Position numbers and translations under genes: made by a program
Shown here: in pieces, positions 1-7,708 of the stretch
Position numbering within the stretch: position 1 is the first letter of the stretch
How the letters are laid out: the number at the start of each line of letters is the position of its first letter
Assembly: GCA_026989045.1 (NCBI GenBank)
Contig: JALSJY010000208.1
Span: forward strand, 1 to 11,418
DNA from: Hyphomicrobiales bacterium
GTDB taxonomy: Bacteria > Pseudomonadota > Alphaproteobacteria > Rhizobiales > Devosiaceae
Direction: 5' to 3'
Length of the DNA stretch: 11,418 nucleotides
The notes under the pieces: generated by a model
What the model was told of the DNA's origin: nothing
The model's database searches: none
The model's input: only the letters and a program-made list of their open reading frames with translations

Positions 1-750
1 ATCTCGCACCATCAATGCTAGTGGCTTACCATGTCGAAATTTACGAGCTCGAAGGCGAGCAACTGCGGCCTCATTGCTTGCATCTAGCGCTAATTGAAAA
101 CCGCCTAAGCCCTTGATCGCTACAATCTTACCAGCAAGAATTGCATGTGCTGCAAGCTCTATAGGATCGCCCTTTATTTCACCCTTTTCATCGCACAAGC
201 TCAGCTTAGGCCCACAATCTGGGCAAGCATTGGGCTGGGCATGATAGCGTCTGTCCGCTTGATCATCATATTCTCGCTGACAGGCAACACACATTTTGAA
301 TTCAGCCATCGAACTATTCGCCCTATCATAGGGAATGGCACGGGTGATGGTTATGCGGGGGCCACAATGAGTGCAATTAGTAAAAGCATAGCCAAAACGG
401 CGATTTTTTGGATCAATTATTTCGGCTAAACATGCAGAACAGGTTGCGGCATCAGGAGTAATTCCAGTTTTCACTTCCCCTGCCTCGCTGGCAACAATAT
501 GAAAGCCGCTTTTTGGCAAAACCTGCGAGCTAGGTTGCAATGTCATTTCATCAATTCTTGCTAGAGGTGGTAAATTTTGACGCAACTCTTTTATCAATTC
601 CTCACCGCCAGACAACAGCCGAATGACCACCCCACCGCCATCATTATATACCTCACCGACCAGCCCTATCTCATGAGCCAAGCGCCAAACATGAGGGCGA
701 AACCCTACCCCCTGCACTAGCCCACGAACTTGTATTTTCTGACCCTTCAT
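1..750 (-). CDS. hypF: HypF, N-terminal 250 residues (carbamoyltransferase, hydrogenase maturation); truncated by window edge
   Basis: HypF uses carbamoyl phosphate and ATP to carbamoylate the C-terminal Cys of HypE, the first step towards the cyanide ligands of the NiFe site. The reading frame is open from the ATG at 750 to base 1. Visible parts are an acylphosphatase-like domain (VQGVGFR at residues 12-18, catalytic Arg18 and Asn36) and two zinc-finger-like pairs (Cys104/107 with 126/129; Cys154/157 with 176/179). The start of the YrdC-like domain follows (KGLGGFQLALDA from 213, KPLALMVRD at 242-250). The YrdC remainder and Kae1-like carbamoyltransferase domain, roughly 500 residues in this family, lie outside. 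The ATG overlaps the hupV stop by one base (TGATG) and I see no good Shine-Dalgarno, so translation probably depends on coupling to hupV. HypF directly after HupV recalls the Rhodobacter capsulatus order. Confidence 0.96.
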   Translation of the reverse strand, partial: MKGQKIQVRGLVQGVGFRPHVWRLAHEIGLVGEVYNDGGGVVIRLLSGGEELIKELRQNLPPLARIDEMTLQPSSQVLPKSGFHIVASEAGEVKTGITPDAATCSACLAEIIDPKNRRFGYAFTNCTHCGPRITITRAIPYDRANSSMAEFKMCVACQREYDDQADRRYHAQPNACPDCGPKLSLCDEKGEIKGDPIELAAHAILAGKIVAIKGLGGFQLALDASNEAAVARLRARKFRHGKPLALMVRD

Positions 751-2198
751 CAATGAACCGTGCAAACCATACAGGGATCAAACGAGCGCACAATATGCTG
801 AACTGTGACAGGGTCAGCTTCACCAGACTGGACTAAAGCCCCTTGCAAAGCCTGCTCCAATGGCCCTGCAACACCATTTGCATCACGAGGCGAAAAATTC
901 CATGTTGTTGGGGCGATAATTTGATAATTTTTTATTTTTCTATCATCAACCTGCAGCCAATGACCCAGCGCCCCACGTGCAGCCTCAACCAACCCCGCCC
1001 CCTCAGCTTGCCTAGGAATTTCTCCATGAGTGATAAATGCTTCCTCAGGACGAATGGCAACAAGCCAGCCCTCCATTGCGGGGATTAGTAATGCAATTTC
1101 AATAAACCTAGCCACAATTCTTGCCTCAACATTACCCCCATTTTGCGCCACCATATCAAGTGCTAGCGGGTTATTCGCTACAACTTGACGTGCCAATGCG
1201 CCCACTTCGGCGGGTTTCCCCTCTAACCTTGGAGCTTTACACCAAGTATAGCCGTTTTGCATTTCACCATCGGGGATAGTTTCGCCCTCAAATGGGTGAC
1301 GTGGATTACTATCACCCTGCATCCATGCGCTTGAAATATCTTCTGAAATCAATCCAGTATTAAGCAAGGCGACTTGTCCATTTTCACTCAATCCACGGGC
1401 AAATAAATGCCCTTTTTCAAAAACATTAACATAAGCACCAAAGCTTAAAAACCGATCCCCAGCACGACCAATATTTTCTAAGCCTAAATTGCGACTAATT
1501 TGCAAAAAATCTGCAAAATCTGAGCGAGTTTCCATAGCCCATTGATGAAGCTCACTTAGTGTTGAAAGTGCAGAAAAATCCTCCAGCAATCCGCCAAATA
1601 CATGCTTTTGCAAATAGCGGCGAAAGCCCGCCAGCAATGCTAGCAGATGTTGCACTTCATGACTCTCAACCACCCGAGTTACACCACCTGGCTGTAATGC
1701 CAAAGAATGCGGCCACTTGCCTGCCAACAAGCCGATAATATGCAAAAATTCTGCACGCTGGGGTAGCATTTCAGCAACTGCTGTGCCCTTAGTAGCGGCG
1801 AAGCGTGTTTTTATAGCAGTAAACCAAGGCTTATCTGCATATATTTCACGAGTAAAATCAGGCATGAAGAACATATAGAAATGCGTTAGATGATCTGCCA
1901 AATTTTCAGTGGCATGAACAAGATTGCTCACCAACTTCCCATTAGGCAATGGAGTAATTCCCTGCACTGCCGACAGCGCCTGTGCCGCCGCAATAGATTG
2001 GCTAATTGAACATATTCCGCATATACGTGGCGCAATCACCAGCGCATCATGTGGATCTTTGCCCTGCAACATGGTTTCAAAACCACGATAAAGGGGCGAA
2101 ACTACTTGAGCTGATTTCACACGTCCTTCAACCACATCAAGGCGCACCTCAAGATCACCCTCTACCCGATTAAATGGGCCAACAATAAGACGGCTCAT
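750..2198 (-). CDS. hupV: HupV/HoxC, large subunit of H2-sensing regulatory [NiFe] hydrogenase
   Basis: This is the catalytic subunit of a cytoplasmic H2 sensor, not an energy-conserving enzyme. The nickel ligands are in the L1 motif RICGICS (Cys60, Cys63) and in the C-terminal DPCMVCTVH (Cys476, Cys479). The protein ends exactly on His482, so it lacks the C-terminal peptide that a maturation protease removes from standard large subunits. This is a hallmark of HupV/HoxC. Ile62 and Phe110 occupy the two gas-channel positions that are usually Val and Leu in O2-sensitive hydrogenases; these are the bulky residues linked to O2 insensitivity in R. eutropha HoxC. I place the start at the ATG at 2198, which overlaps the hupU stop (TGATG) and has GAGG 7 nt upstream. 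A TTG one codon earlier is less likely. The length of 482 residues is usual for the family. Confidence 0.96.
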   Translation of the reverse strand: MSRLIVGPFNRVEGDLEVRLDVVEGRVKSAQVVSPLYRGFETMLQGKDPHDALVIAPRICGICSISQSIAAAQALSAVQGITPLPNGKLVSNLVHATENLADHLTHFYMFFMPDFTREIYADKPWFTAIKTRFAATKGTAVAEMLPQRAEFLHIIGLLAGKWPHSLALQPGGVTRVVESHEVQHLLALLAGFRRYLQKHVFGGLLEDFSALSTLSELHQWAMETRSDFADFLQISRNLGLENIGRAGDRFLSFGAYVNVFEKGHLFARGLSENGQVALLNTGLISEDISSAWMQGDSNPRHPFEGETIPDGEMQNGYTWCKAPRLEGKPAEVGALARQVVANNPLALDMVAQNGGNVEARIVARFIEIALLIPAMEGWLVAIRPEEAFITHGEIPRQAEGAGLVEAARGALGHWLQVDDRKIKNYQIIAPTTWNFSPRDANGVAGPLEQALQGALVQSGEADPVTVQHIVRSFDPCMVCTVH

Positions 2199-3208
2199 CA
2201 ATGCCCCTCTTTCTTTTTACGCTCAGGAAAAGACACTATTCTATCTGCAGTTGCATTTTGCTGCAAACGTTTAGGAGTAGCAGCTTTTGATAGCGATGCC
2301 AGCGCCACAAACCAAGCTTTTGGCATATCTGTTGGCAATCCAATTGGAATTCCAGCGACTTTAGGTGTTTGCATAAACGGATGGCCGGGTTCTTCAAATC
2401 CTGGTTCTGTGCAAGCAATACAAGGATAGCCCCCTGAAATACACGAGCCAGAGCCATTCCAAGGCCGAATATTGCAATCCCCTGCTGCTTGTGTGCCTTT
2501 GCAGCCTAAATTTTCCATCATGCAGCCAATCTGGCTTAGTTTTTTTGCGCTGGCTTTATATTCATAAAATTCATTACGTGCGCAACCATGATGCACAAGC
2601 GTGCCTGAAATTGCATGTGGACGACCAAAATCATCTAAATCATCAGCGCTAATATCCCCTGCACTTAACTGCGCAAGCGTTTGCGTCACCCAATCTGGAT
2701 GCACGGGGCAACCCGGAATATTTATTGCGGGCAGGTTAGATTTATCTTTGAAATCACTACCTAAAAGCCCTCCCCTTATATCACCCTCAAAACCTAAACC
2801 ACAAGCTTCAACCGCATTATCACCACTGCTAGTAATACCGCCAAATGCTGCGCAACTGCCAACTCCCACCACATGATGCGCCTTGTTTGCTAACTTAGCG
2901 ATAATGTCTTTCATAGGTTCACCACTACCCGCCATCATATGAAACCGCCCAGTGCCATTTGGTCCCATCATTACCGAACCCTCTAAGCACAAAATATCTA
3001 GCTGGGTGCGCCCTGCCAAAATATCATCAAAAACTAGCATGGCCTCACGCCCAGTTTCTAAACTAAATGTTGGGTGCCAAAGCAAGTTAATTCCTGCTAC
3101 TTCAAAGGCAGTTAAAAAATCAGGGGATTGCGCACAAACCAACGAAAGAGTGCAACCGCCGCACCCTCCTGATTGTAGCCAAAGCAGGTTTTTTATATTG
3201 CTGTCCAT
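2198..3208 (-). CDS. hupU: HupU/HoxB, small FeS subunit of regulatory [NiFe] hydrogenase
   Basis: This subunit carries electrons from the NiFe site in HupV. There is no twin-arginine signal peptide: the mature-type sequence begins at once with LQSGGCGGC, so it stays in the cytoplasm. Proximal cluster ligands are Cys16, Cys19, Cys119 (GSCAAFGG) and Cys167 (PGCPVHP). Both positions where O2-tolerant membrane hydrogenases add extra cysteines are Gly. Distal ligands are His206, Cys209, Cys229 and Cys235. Medial ligands are Cys245, Cys263 and Cys266, with a fourth Cys256 exactly where standard enzymes have the Pro that gives a [3Fe-4S] cluster. About 70 residues follow the last cluster Cys; in R. 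eutropha HoxB a C-terminal extension is reported to bind the kinase HoxJ. The ATG at 3208 overlaps the hupT stop (TGATG) and has AAGGG 7 nt upstream. Confidence 0.96.
   Translation of the reverse strand: MDSNIKNLLWLQSGGCGGCTLSLVCAQSPDFLTAFEVAGINLLWHPTFSLETGREAMLVFDDILAGRTQLDILCLEGSVMMGPNGTGRFHMMAGSGEPMKDIIAKLANKAHHVVGVGSCAAFGGITSSGDNAVEACGLGFEGDIRGGLLGSDFKDKSNLPAINIPGCPVHPDWVTQTLAQLSAGDISADDLDDFGRPHAISGTLVHHGCARNEFYEYKASAKKLSQIGCMMENLGCKGTQAAGDCNIRPWNGSGSCISGGYPCIACTEPGFEEPGHPFMQTPKVAGIPIGLPTDMPKAWFVALASLSKAATPKRLQQNATADRIVSFPERKKKEGH
2206..2209 (-). promoter_or_regulatory. Shine-Dalgarno of hupV (GAGG)
   Basis: GAGG, within a GAGGGG run at 2204-2209, lies 7 nt before the ATG at 2198, inside the last hupU codons. 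It favours the ATG over the TTG at 2201. Confidence 0.65.
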
Positions 3209-4569
3209 CAATCTGCCCTTGGTGAAGTGTTAGGCAAAGACAAGGTGAAGCATGCGCCTTTAGCGAAATTTTCAACGCTCAATTTCCCACCAGCCTCATC
3301 AGCTAATCTATAACTGACATAAAGCCCAAGGCCAGTTCCTTGCCCAATGGGTTTGGTGGTATAAAATGGTTCAAACACTTGATGAATGTCTGCTGCATCT
3401 ATGCCAAAACCATTATCTTCTACCACTATCTGCACTCCATTTTCCTCTTGAGTGGCGGACAAAGTGATTTGGGGATTGGGGGTATTAACCAGAGCATCTA
3501 GCGAGTTTTGAATAAGGTTGACCAATATTTGATGTAAATGCCCTTTTTTCGATATTAAAGACAGATTATCAGAGCAAGCAATTATAATTTTCGGCTGAAG
3601 TCTTGCGCCACGCAACACCCAAGTAAGGGCTGTGCGCAATACTGGCTGCAATCTAAATTCCTCAATCGGCTCGCTTTGATTGCCAGAAAAGCGGCGCAAA
3701 TCCTGAACGATTGCACTAACACGTTCTGCTCCCTCCAATGTTCCCTCAACCAGCGGAATAATATCTTTAGCGATTTTATCCATACCCAATTCTTGACGTA
3801 AATCATGCAACTCCTTTGAGGTTTGAGAGCTATCTAATGCTGTTAAAAAACTGTTGATTTTTTTACTATATGTTTTCATCGCATGCATATTACCAAAAAC
3901 AAAGCTAATCGGATTATTCAACTCATGAGCAACCCCAGCCACCAATCGCCCCAGCGCTGCCATTTTTTCAGAAGCCACTAGGTGAGCCTGCGCTTGTTCA
4001 AAGTTCTTATGGGCATGGTCTAAATCACGATAGGCTTTTTGCAATTCACCAATCGGGCGACCAATCAATACCATTCCTAACGCTCTATTGCGGTTATCAA
4101 AACGAGGAGAACAATTTATTGAGATCGGCACAGCCTCACCTTTAGCATTATAAACCTGAACCTCACAATCAAATAGCTCTTTCCCAGCACTCATATTTTC
4201 AGTAAATTTCTTCTGCGTTTCATTATTTGGTGCTTGCACCAAATCCATTAAGGGCAGACCAATCAACTCCTGAGCTTCCAGCCCTCTTAATTGCGCCATA
4301 GCTTGATTAACCTGAATTACTCGCCCCTCATTATCACAAATTATCAATAAGTCGCTCATTGCACCAAGCACGCTTTCAATAAAGCCTTGTGCATTTTCTA
4401 GCTCTTCATTTTTTGCCTCTAGTGCCACCTGCGATTCTACTAGCTCAGCATAAACCCGCTCCATCTGTTGGATTACCTCAATCCATGCTTCCTCACCATT
4501 TTTAAGCAATGAAAAATCGCTCGAAAATAAAGAAGATTGCATGTTAAGAAGATTCGGCTTTTCCATCAT
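3208..4569 (-). CDS. hupT: HupT/HoxJ, PAS-containing sensor histidine kinase of the H2 signalling cascade
   Basis: This is a soluble histidine kinase that partners HupUV and phosphorylates HupR. I see no membrane segment. In order it has: a Glu-rich, probably coiled-coil region (about 28-62); a PAS domain (about 63-170); a second helical linker (about 175-205); the dimerisation/phosphoacceptor domain with His215 in AHELNNP; and an HATPase_c domain with N box (Asn351, Asn355), DNGFGI (385-390), the F-box-like FEPFYTTK (399-406) and GQGTGLGL (409-416). In R. capsulatus and R. eutropha, H2 seen by the regulatory hydrogenase represses this kinase. It lies 8 nt after hupR. The start is one of two adjacent ATGs (4569 or 4566), with only a weak ribosome-binding site. 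The length of 453 residues is close to the family norm. The PAS domain has no obvious haem or flavin signature that I can identify. Confidence 0.94.
   Translation of the reverse strand: MMEKPNLLNMQSSLFSSDFSLLKNGEEAWIEVIQQMERVYAELVESQVALEAKNEELENAQGFIESVLGAMSDLLIICDNEGRVIQVNQAMAQLRGLEAQELIGLPLMDLVQAPNNETQKKFTENMSAGKELFDCEVQVYNAKGEAVPISINCSPRFDNRNRALGMVLIGRPIGELQKAYRDLDHAHKNFEQAQAHLVASEKMAALGRLVAGVAHELNNPISFVFGNMHAMKTYSKKINSFLTALDSSQTSKELHDLRQELGMDKIAKDIIPLVEGTLEGAERVSAIVQDLRRFSGNQSEPIEEFRLQPVLRTALTWVLRGARLQPKIIIACSDNLSLISKKGHLHQILVNLIQNSLDALVNTPNPQITLSATQEENGVQIVVEDNGFGIDAADIHQVFEPFYTTKPIGQGTGLGLYVSYRLADEAGGKLSVENFAKGACFTLSLPNTSPRAD
3216..3220 (-). promoter_or_regulatory. Shine-Dalgarno of hupU (AAGGG)
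   Basis: AAGGG lies 7 nt before the ATG at 3208 and inside the last hupT codons. This spacing favours the ATG over the TTG at 3211. Confidence 0.65.
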
Positions 4570-4577
4570 TAGCGTCT

Positions 4578-6062
4578 TTAATTTAGGGTTGCGAGCGGAG
4601 CATTATTTTCTGGCTCTATAGGCTTTTCAAGTCCGTATCGCTCAAGCTTACCACGCAATCCAACACGTGACAGCCCTAACTCTTGCGCTGCCTTAGTTTT
4701 ATTCCAACGATGGCGGATTAGGCTTTCACGCAAAATCTTAATTTCAATCGCTTCCACGCGCTTCTTCAACGTGCCAGAAGTGCCATTCAAGATTGCTAAA
4801 TCATCTGGTATATCTGGCGAAGTAGCCATTAAAATCTTAGGCGAAAGTAGCTCAGCACCCAGCATTTTATCCTGCTCACCCATCACCAGCATACGCTCAA
4901 TCTCGTTTTGCAACTCACGCACATTACCTGTCCATGAATATTGTTTCATACATGAAATAGCCTCAACAGTGAACCCATCAACCAGCTTGTTGATTTTCTC
5001 CATCGCCTGTTTAAGCAAAAAACTAGCCAAAATAGGGATATCTTCACGTCGCTCTCTAAGGGGCGGGATTTGAATTGTTACACCAGCAAGATGGAAATAA
5101 AGATCCTTGCGCAACCTTCCTTCTGCAACTTCTTGCTCTAGATCACATTGTGAACTGGCAATGATGCGCACATCAACCTTTCTGGTTTGGTTAGAGCCAA
5201 CTGGTCGTAACTCGCCCTCCTGCAAAACCTTTAACAACTTCACCTGAAAGGCAGGCGGCATATCGCCTATCTCATCTAAAAAAACCGTCCCCCTAACCGC
5301 GCGCTCAAACAAGCCGGTATAATCTTGCACTGCGCTGGGGGTTGCGCCCTTTTTATAACCGAACAGTTCAGCCTCCAACAAATCAGGAGGCATAGAGCCG
5401 CAAGATTGCACCACAAATGGCATATTCCATCGCAATGAATTATAATGAATTGCACGAGCTACAAGTTCTTTACCAACCCCAGATTCACCAGTAATAAGCA
5501 CCGATAGATCATAAGGAGCAATTTGGCTCATAGTGCTGCAAATCGCATTCATCGGGCTGACTTTACTGCGAATAATCCCATCATCAAAATTATATTGTTT
5601 GCGCAAACCTATACTCTTATCGTCCAGTTTTTTCTTTACTGCCTTGCCAGAAAGTCGCAACTCAATCGCCAGCAATTCATTTTGTCGCTGCAACTCAAAC
5701 AGGTTGACAGCATTACGCAACACCATCACCAATTTTTCAGGATTCCATGGTTTGGTAATATAATGATATATCCCTGCTTTATTCAGTCCCGAAATAATAT
5801 CTTCTGCCTCAGTATAGCCCGAAATAATAATGCGGATAACATCTGGCCATTTTTCGCGCACCTGACATAAATAATCCACCCCCGACATATCAGGCATACG
5901 TTGATCGCATAAAATAATCTGCACCCAATGATCGCTTAATATAGCTTCGGCCTCAGAAATATTTTGCGCTAAATGAATATCAAATTCATCAGCGAGGTTT
6001 CGCTCTAAAGCTTCTAAGGATCTTTGTTCATCATCAACAATTAGAATTGTCGGCTTACTCAT
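4578..6062 (-). CDS. hupR: HupR/HoxA, NtrC-family response regulator of hydrogenase genes with an atypical GAFTGA loop
   Basis: This is the transcriptional activator of uptake hydrogenase genes. The receiver domain (1-125) has acidic residues Asp10/Asp11, phosphoacceptor Asp53, Ser81 and Lys104. The AAA+ domain (about 165-395) has Walker A GESGVGKE (192-199), Walker B GTVFLDE (258-264), arginine-finger candidates Arg316/Arg318 and sensor II WTGNVREL (377-384). A FIS-type helix-turn-helix lies at about 453-475. The sigma-54-contacting GAFTGA motif, expected at 239-244, reads GATPSA. R. capsulatus HupR is known to work without sigma-54, whereas R. eutropha HoxA is described as RpoN-linked, so this protein may be of the HupR type. 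In both systems the unphosphorylated form is active, and phosphorylation by HupT/HoxJ turns it off. The start overlaps the hoxX stop (ATGA, 4 nt) and has AAGGA 7 nt upstream. The length, 494 residues, is normal. Confidence 0.95.
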   Translation of the reverse strand: MSKPTILIVDDEQRSLEALERNLADEFDIHLAQNISEAEAILSDHWVQIILCDQRMPDMSGVDYLCQVREKWPDVIRIIISGYTEAEDIISGLNKAGIYHYITKPWNPEKLVMVLRNAVNLFELQRQNELLAIELRLSGKAVKKKLDDKSIGLRKQYNFDDGIIRSKVSPMNAICSTMSQIAPYDLSVLITGESGVGKELVARAIHYNSLRWNMPFVVQSCGSMPPDLLEAELFGYKKGATPSAVQDYTGLFERAVRGTVFLDEIGDMPPAFQVKLLKVLQEGELRPVGSNQTRKVDVRIIASSQCDLEQEVAEGRLRKDLYFHLAGVTIQIPPLRERREDIPILASFLLKQAMEKINKLVDGFTVEAISCMKQYSWTGNVRELQNEIERMLVMGEQDKMLGAELLSPKILMATSPDIPDDLAILNGTSGTLKKRVEAIEIKILRESLIRHRWNKTKAAQELGLSRVGLRGKLERYGLEKPIEPENNAPLATLN

Positions 6063-7708
6063 GAGACTTTCCTTTTTATTATGCGCTTATCTCGGTGGCG
6101 AGCTAGGGTAATAGGAGTGCGAGATTTGCAGATTTTATGCACAAAATTATAGCGTGCTACATGATAACTGGGATCGAACCCAAAGAAATTCTGCCGCATT
6201 TTTGCTAACTCCTCTGCTCGATATTCAGCCAGTGGTTTTTGCGCCTCGTCGCTATCTCTACGTTGATTTTTCTGACTCAAAAGCTGGGTGAAACTCTGCA
6301 CAAATTCCTGCGCATATATGGCTGTTTCTTTATCAAAATCCGCACGATTATCTGCAAAGACTTTATCTACCAACCCTAACCTATTTGCCTCAGGTGCGCC
6401 CATAGGCAAACGCTGGGCAGCAATACGTTTGGTATTCTCTTCACCGCAATAACGGGGTAATAAATATGTCCAAAATTCTGAACCATAAAGATTACCCATA
6501 TCCTTATAATGAGGATTTAAAATGGCGGTTTTTATTAGCCAAACCTTATCACAAGCTCGAGCCAAGAACACGCCCCCTGCCCCAGCATTTGCTCCAATCG
6601 CTGCAACTGTTAGATGAGAATCTGTGCAAATAATCGCCTCTGAAAGATCATTCATCGCATTTATATTTGCCCAAGATTCATCTGCTGCACTAGAGGCCGC
6701 CTCAATAATATTAAGATGAATTCCATTAGACCAAAAATCATCGCCCCCCTCTAGCACAATCACTTTTGTTGGGCGTTTACAGGCTTTCTTATATGCTGCT
6801 AATAGTCGCTCACATTGCTTAGTTGACATAGCGCCATTATAAAAATTAAAGCGCAAATATCCCACATTTTCTTGCTCACGATATGAAATCTCACAATAAC
6901 CTGCCTCACTATCAAGTGCTATTTCTGGCACATCAAGTTTCATCAACATGGTTGCTGGCAATTTAAACTTATGCTCCCCATCTTTAGCACGCATATGACC
7001 AATCCAAATTGCTCCATCTTTGGTTGCTCGGCAAATTGCAGAGCCTGAAGTGGCTAATATCTCACCTGCCTTTCCAGACATATCTGCCCTATGAGCATCA
7101 TATAGATAAAAAGCCCCATCTCTTACACCTGGCACACCATCAGAAGCACGAATTTTACGCAATATGGTTTCGCTATTGTCCTTTTGCCAATCAATCATAC
7201 GCTCTTGTTGTAAAACAGCAGGCAGCATCGGCTTGAGAGGCACGATATCTCCGCCTTTTTTAACCTTATCTAGCGCTTCAAACACCGCCTTTAACGCTGC
7301 ATTTGCGACCTCAAGGCGATAAATACTGGATTTACTGGCAGAACGCATATCAAATTCACAACTTGCCCAAATAGGCCCAGCGTCCATTTCCTTCACTGCC
7401 TGCAACACGGTGACCCCCCAGCGTGCTTCATTGCGCAATATTGCTCTATCAAGAGCTGATGGACCACGATCTCCCACAATACCGGGGTGCACAATTAAAC
7501 AAAAATGATTTTGCCAGATATCAGCAGGAATAGCCCGCTTCAAATATGGCGCAAGAATTACATCAGGGGCAAATAATGCAATCGCCTCACGAGTGAGATT
7601 ATCATTGATATCAAATTCGATACTGACCTCATGTCCCGCCTCTTCTAAAGCTGCAAATATTTTTTGCGATAAAGAGTTAAAACCATGGATCAGCAGCAAA
7701 ATCCGCAT
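6059..7708 (-). CDS. hoxX: HoxX/HypX, CO-ligand synthase (formyl-THF transferase fused to enoyl-CoA-hydratase-like domain)
   Basis: HoxX makes the CO ligand of the NiFe(CN)2CO centre during aerobic growth: the N-terminal half moves a formyl group from N10-formyl-tetrahydrofolate to CoA and the C-terminal half releases CO from formyl-CoA. The N-terminal half shows the family signature VHPG..GDRGPSALDRA (from about 73) and EMDAGPIW (from 107). The crotonase-like half contains NPHYKDMGNLYGSEFW. There Tyr401 and Glu411, ten residues apart, match in spacing the Tyr416/Glu426 pair I recall as catalytic in Aquifex HypX. I start at the ATG at 7708: it begins MRILLLIHGFN as in homologues, overlaps the nicO stop (TAATG) and has GGAG 9 nt upstream. 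An ATG five codons earlier (7723) contains that GGAG and is less likely. The length is then 549 residues. It overlaps hupR by 4 nt. Confidence 0.93.
   Translation of the reverse strand: MRILLLIHGFNSLSQKIFAALEEAGHEVSIEFDINDNLTREAIALFAPDVILAPYLKRAIPADIWQNHFCLIVHPGIVGDRGPSALDRAILRNEARWGVTVLQAVKEMDAGPIWASCEFDMRSASKSSIYRLEVANAALKAVFEALDKVKKGGDIVPLKPMLPAVLQQERMIDWQKDNSETILRKIRASDGVPGVRDGAFYLYDAHRADMSGKAGEILATSGSAICRATKDGAIWIGHMRAKDGEHKFKLPATMLMKLDVPEIALDSEAGYCEISYREQENVGYLRFNFYNGAMSTKQCERLLAAYKKACKRPTKVIVLEGGDDFWSNGIHLNIIEAASSAADESWANINAMNDLSEAIICTDSHLTVAAIGANAGAGGVFLARACDKVWLIKTAILNPHYKDMGNLYGSEFWTYLLPRYCGEENTKRIAAQRLPMGAPEANRLGLVDKVFADNRADFDKETAIYAQEFVQSFTQLLSQKNQRRDSDEAQKPLAEYRAEELAKMRQNFFGFDPSYHVARYNFVHKICKSRTPITLARHRDKRIIKRKVS
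6070..6074 (-). promoter_or_regulatory. Shine-Dalgarno of hupR (AAGGA)
   Basis: AAGGA lies 7 nt before the hupR ATG at 6062, within the last hoxX codons. Confidence 0.65.

Noticed and set aside
145..429. A 94-codon open frame on the plus strand
   Set aside because: It lies wholly opposite the acylphosphatase/zinc-finger part of hypF, has no family resemblance, and its partner strand encodes conserved Cys motifs.
2198..2201. TTG as hupV start one codon upstream
   Set aside because: The ATG at 2198 has better spacing to GAGG, forms a TGATG coupling site like hupU and hypF, and gives residue numbers matching R. eutropha HoxC.
2236..2457. Minus-strand 73-codon frame within hupU
   Set aside because: It overlaps the conserved FeS-ligand region of hupU in another frame and has no recognisable sequence of its own.
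3208..3211. TTG as hupU start one codon upstream
   Set aside because: The ATG at 3208 has AAGGG at 7 nt and a TGATG junction; nothing favours the TTG.
3873..3950. HupT considered a non-hydrogenase generic NtrB-like kinase
   Set aside because: The gene is coupled to hupU by TGATG, follows hupR, and has the single-PAS, membrane-free layout and length of HupT/HoxJ.
5523..5870. Plus-strand frame of 115 codons opposite hupR
   Set aside because: It mirrors the receiver and linker of hupR, with composition typical of an antisense shadow and no ribosome-binding support.
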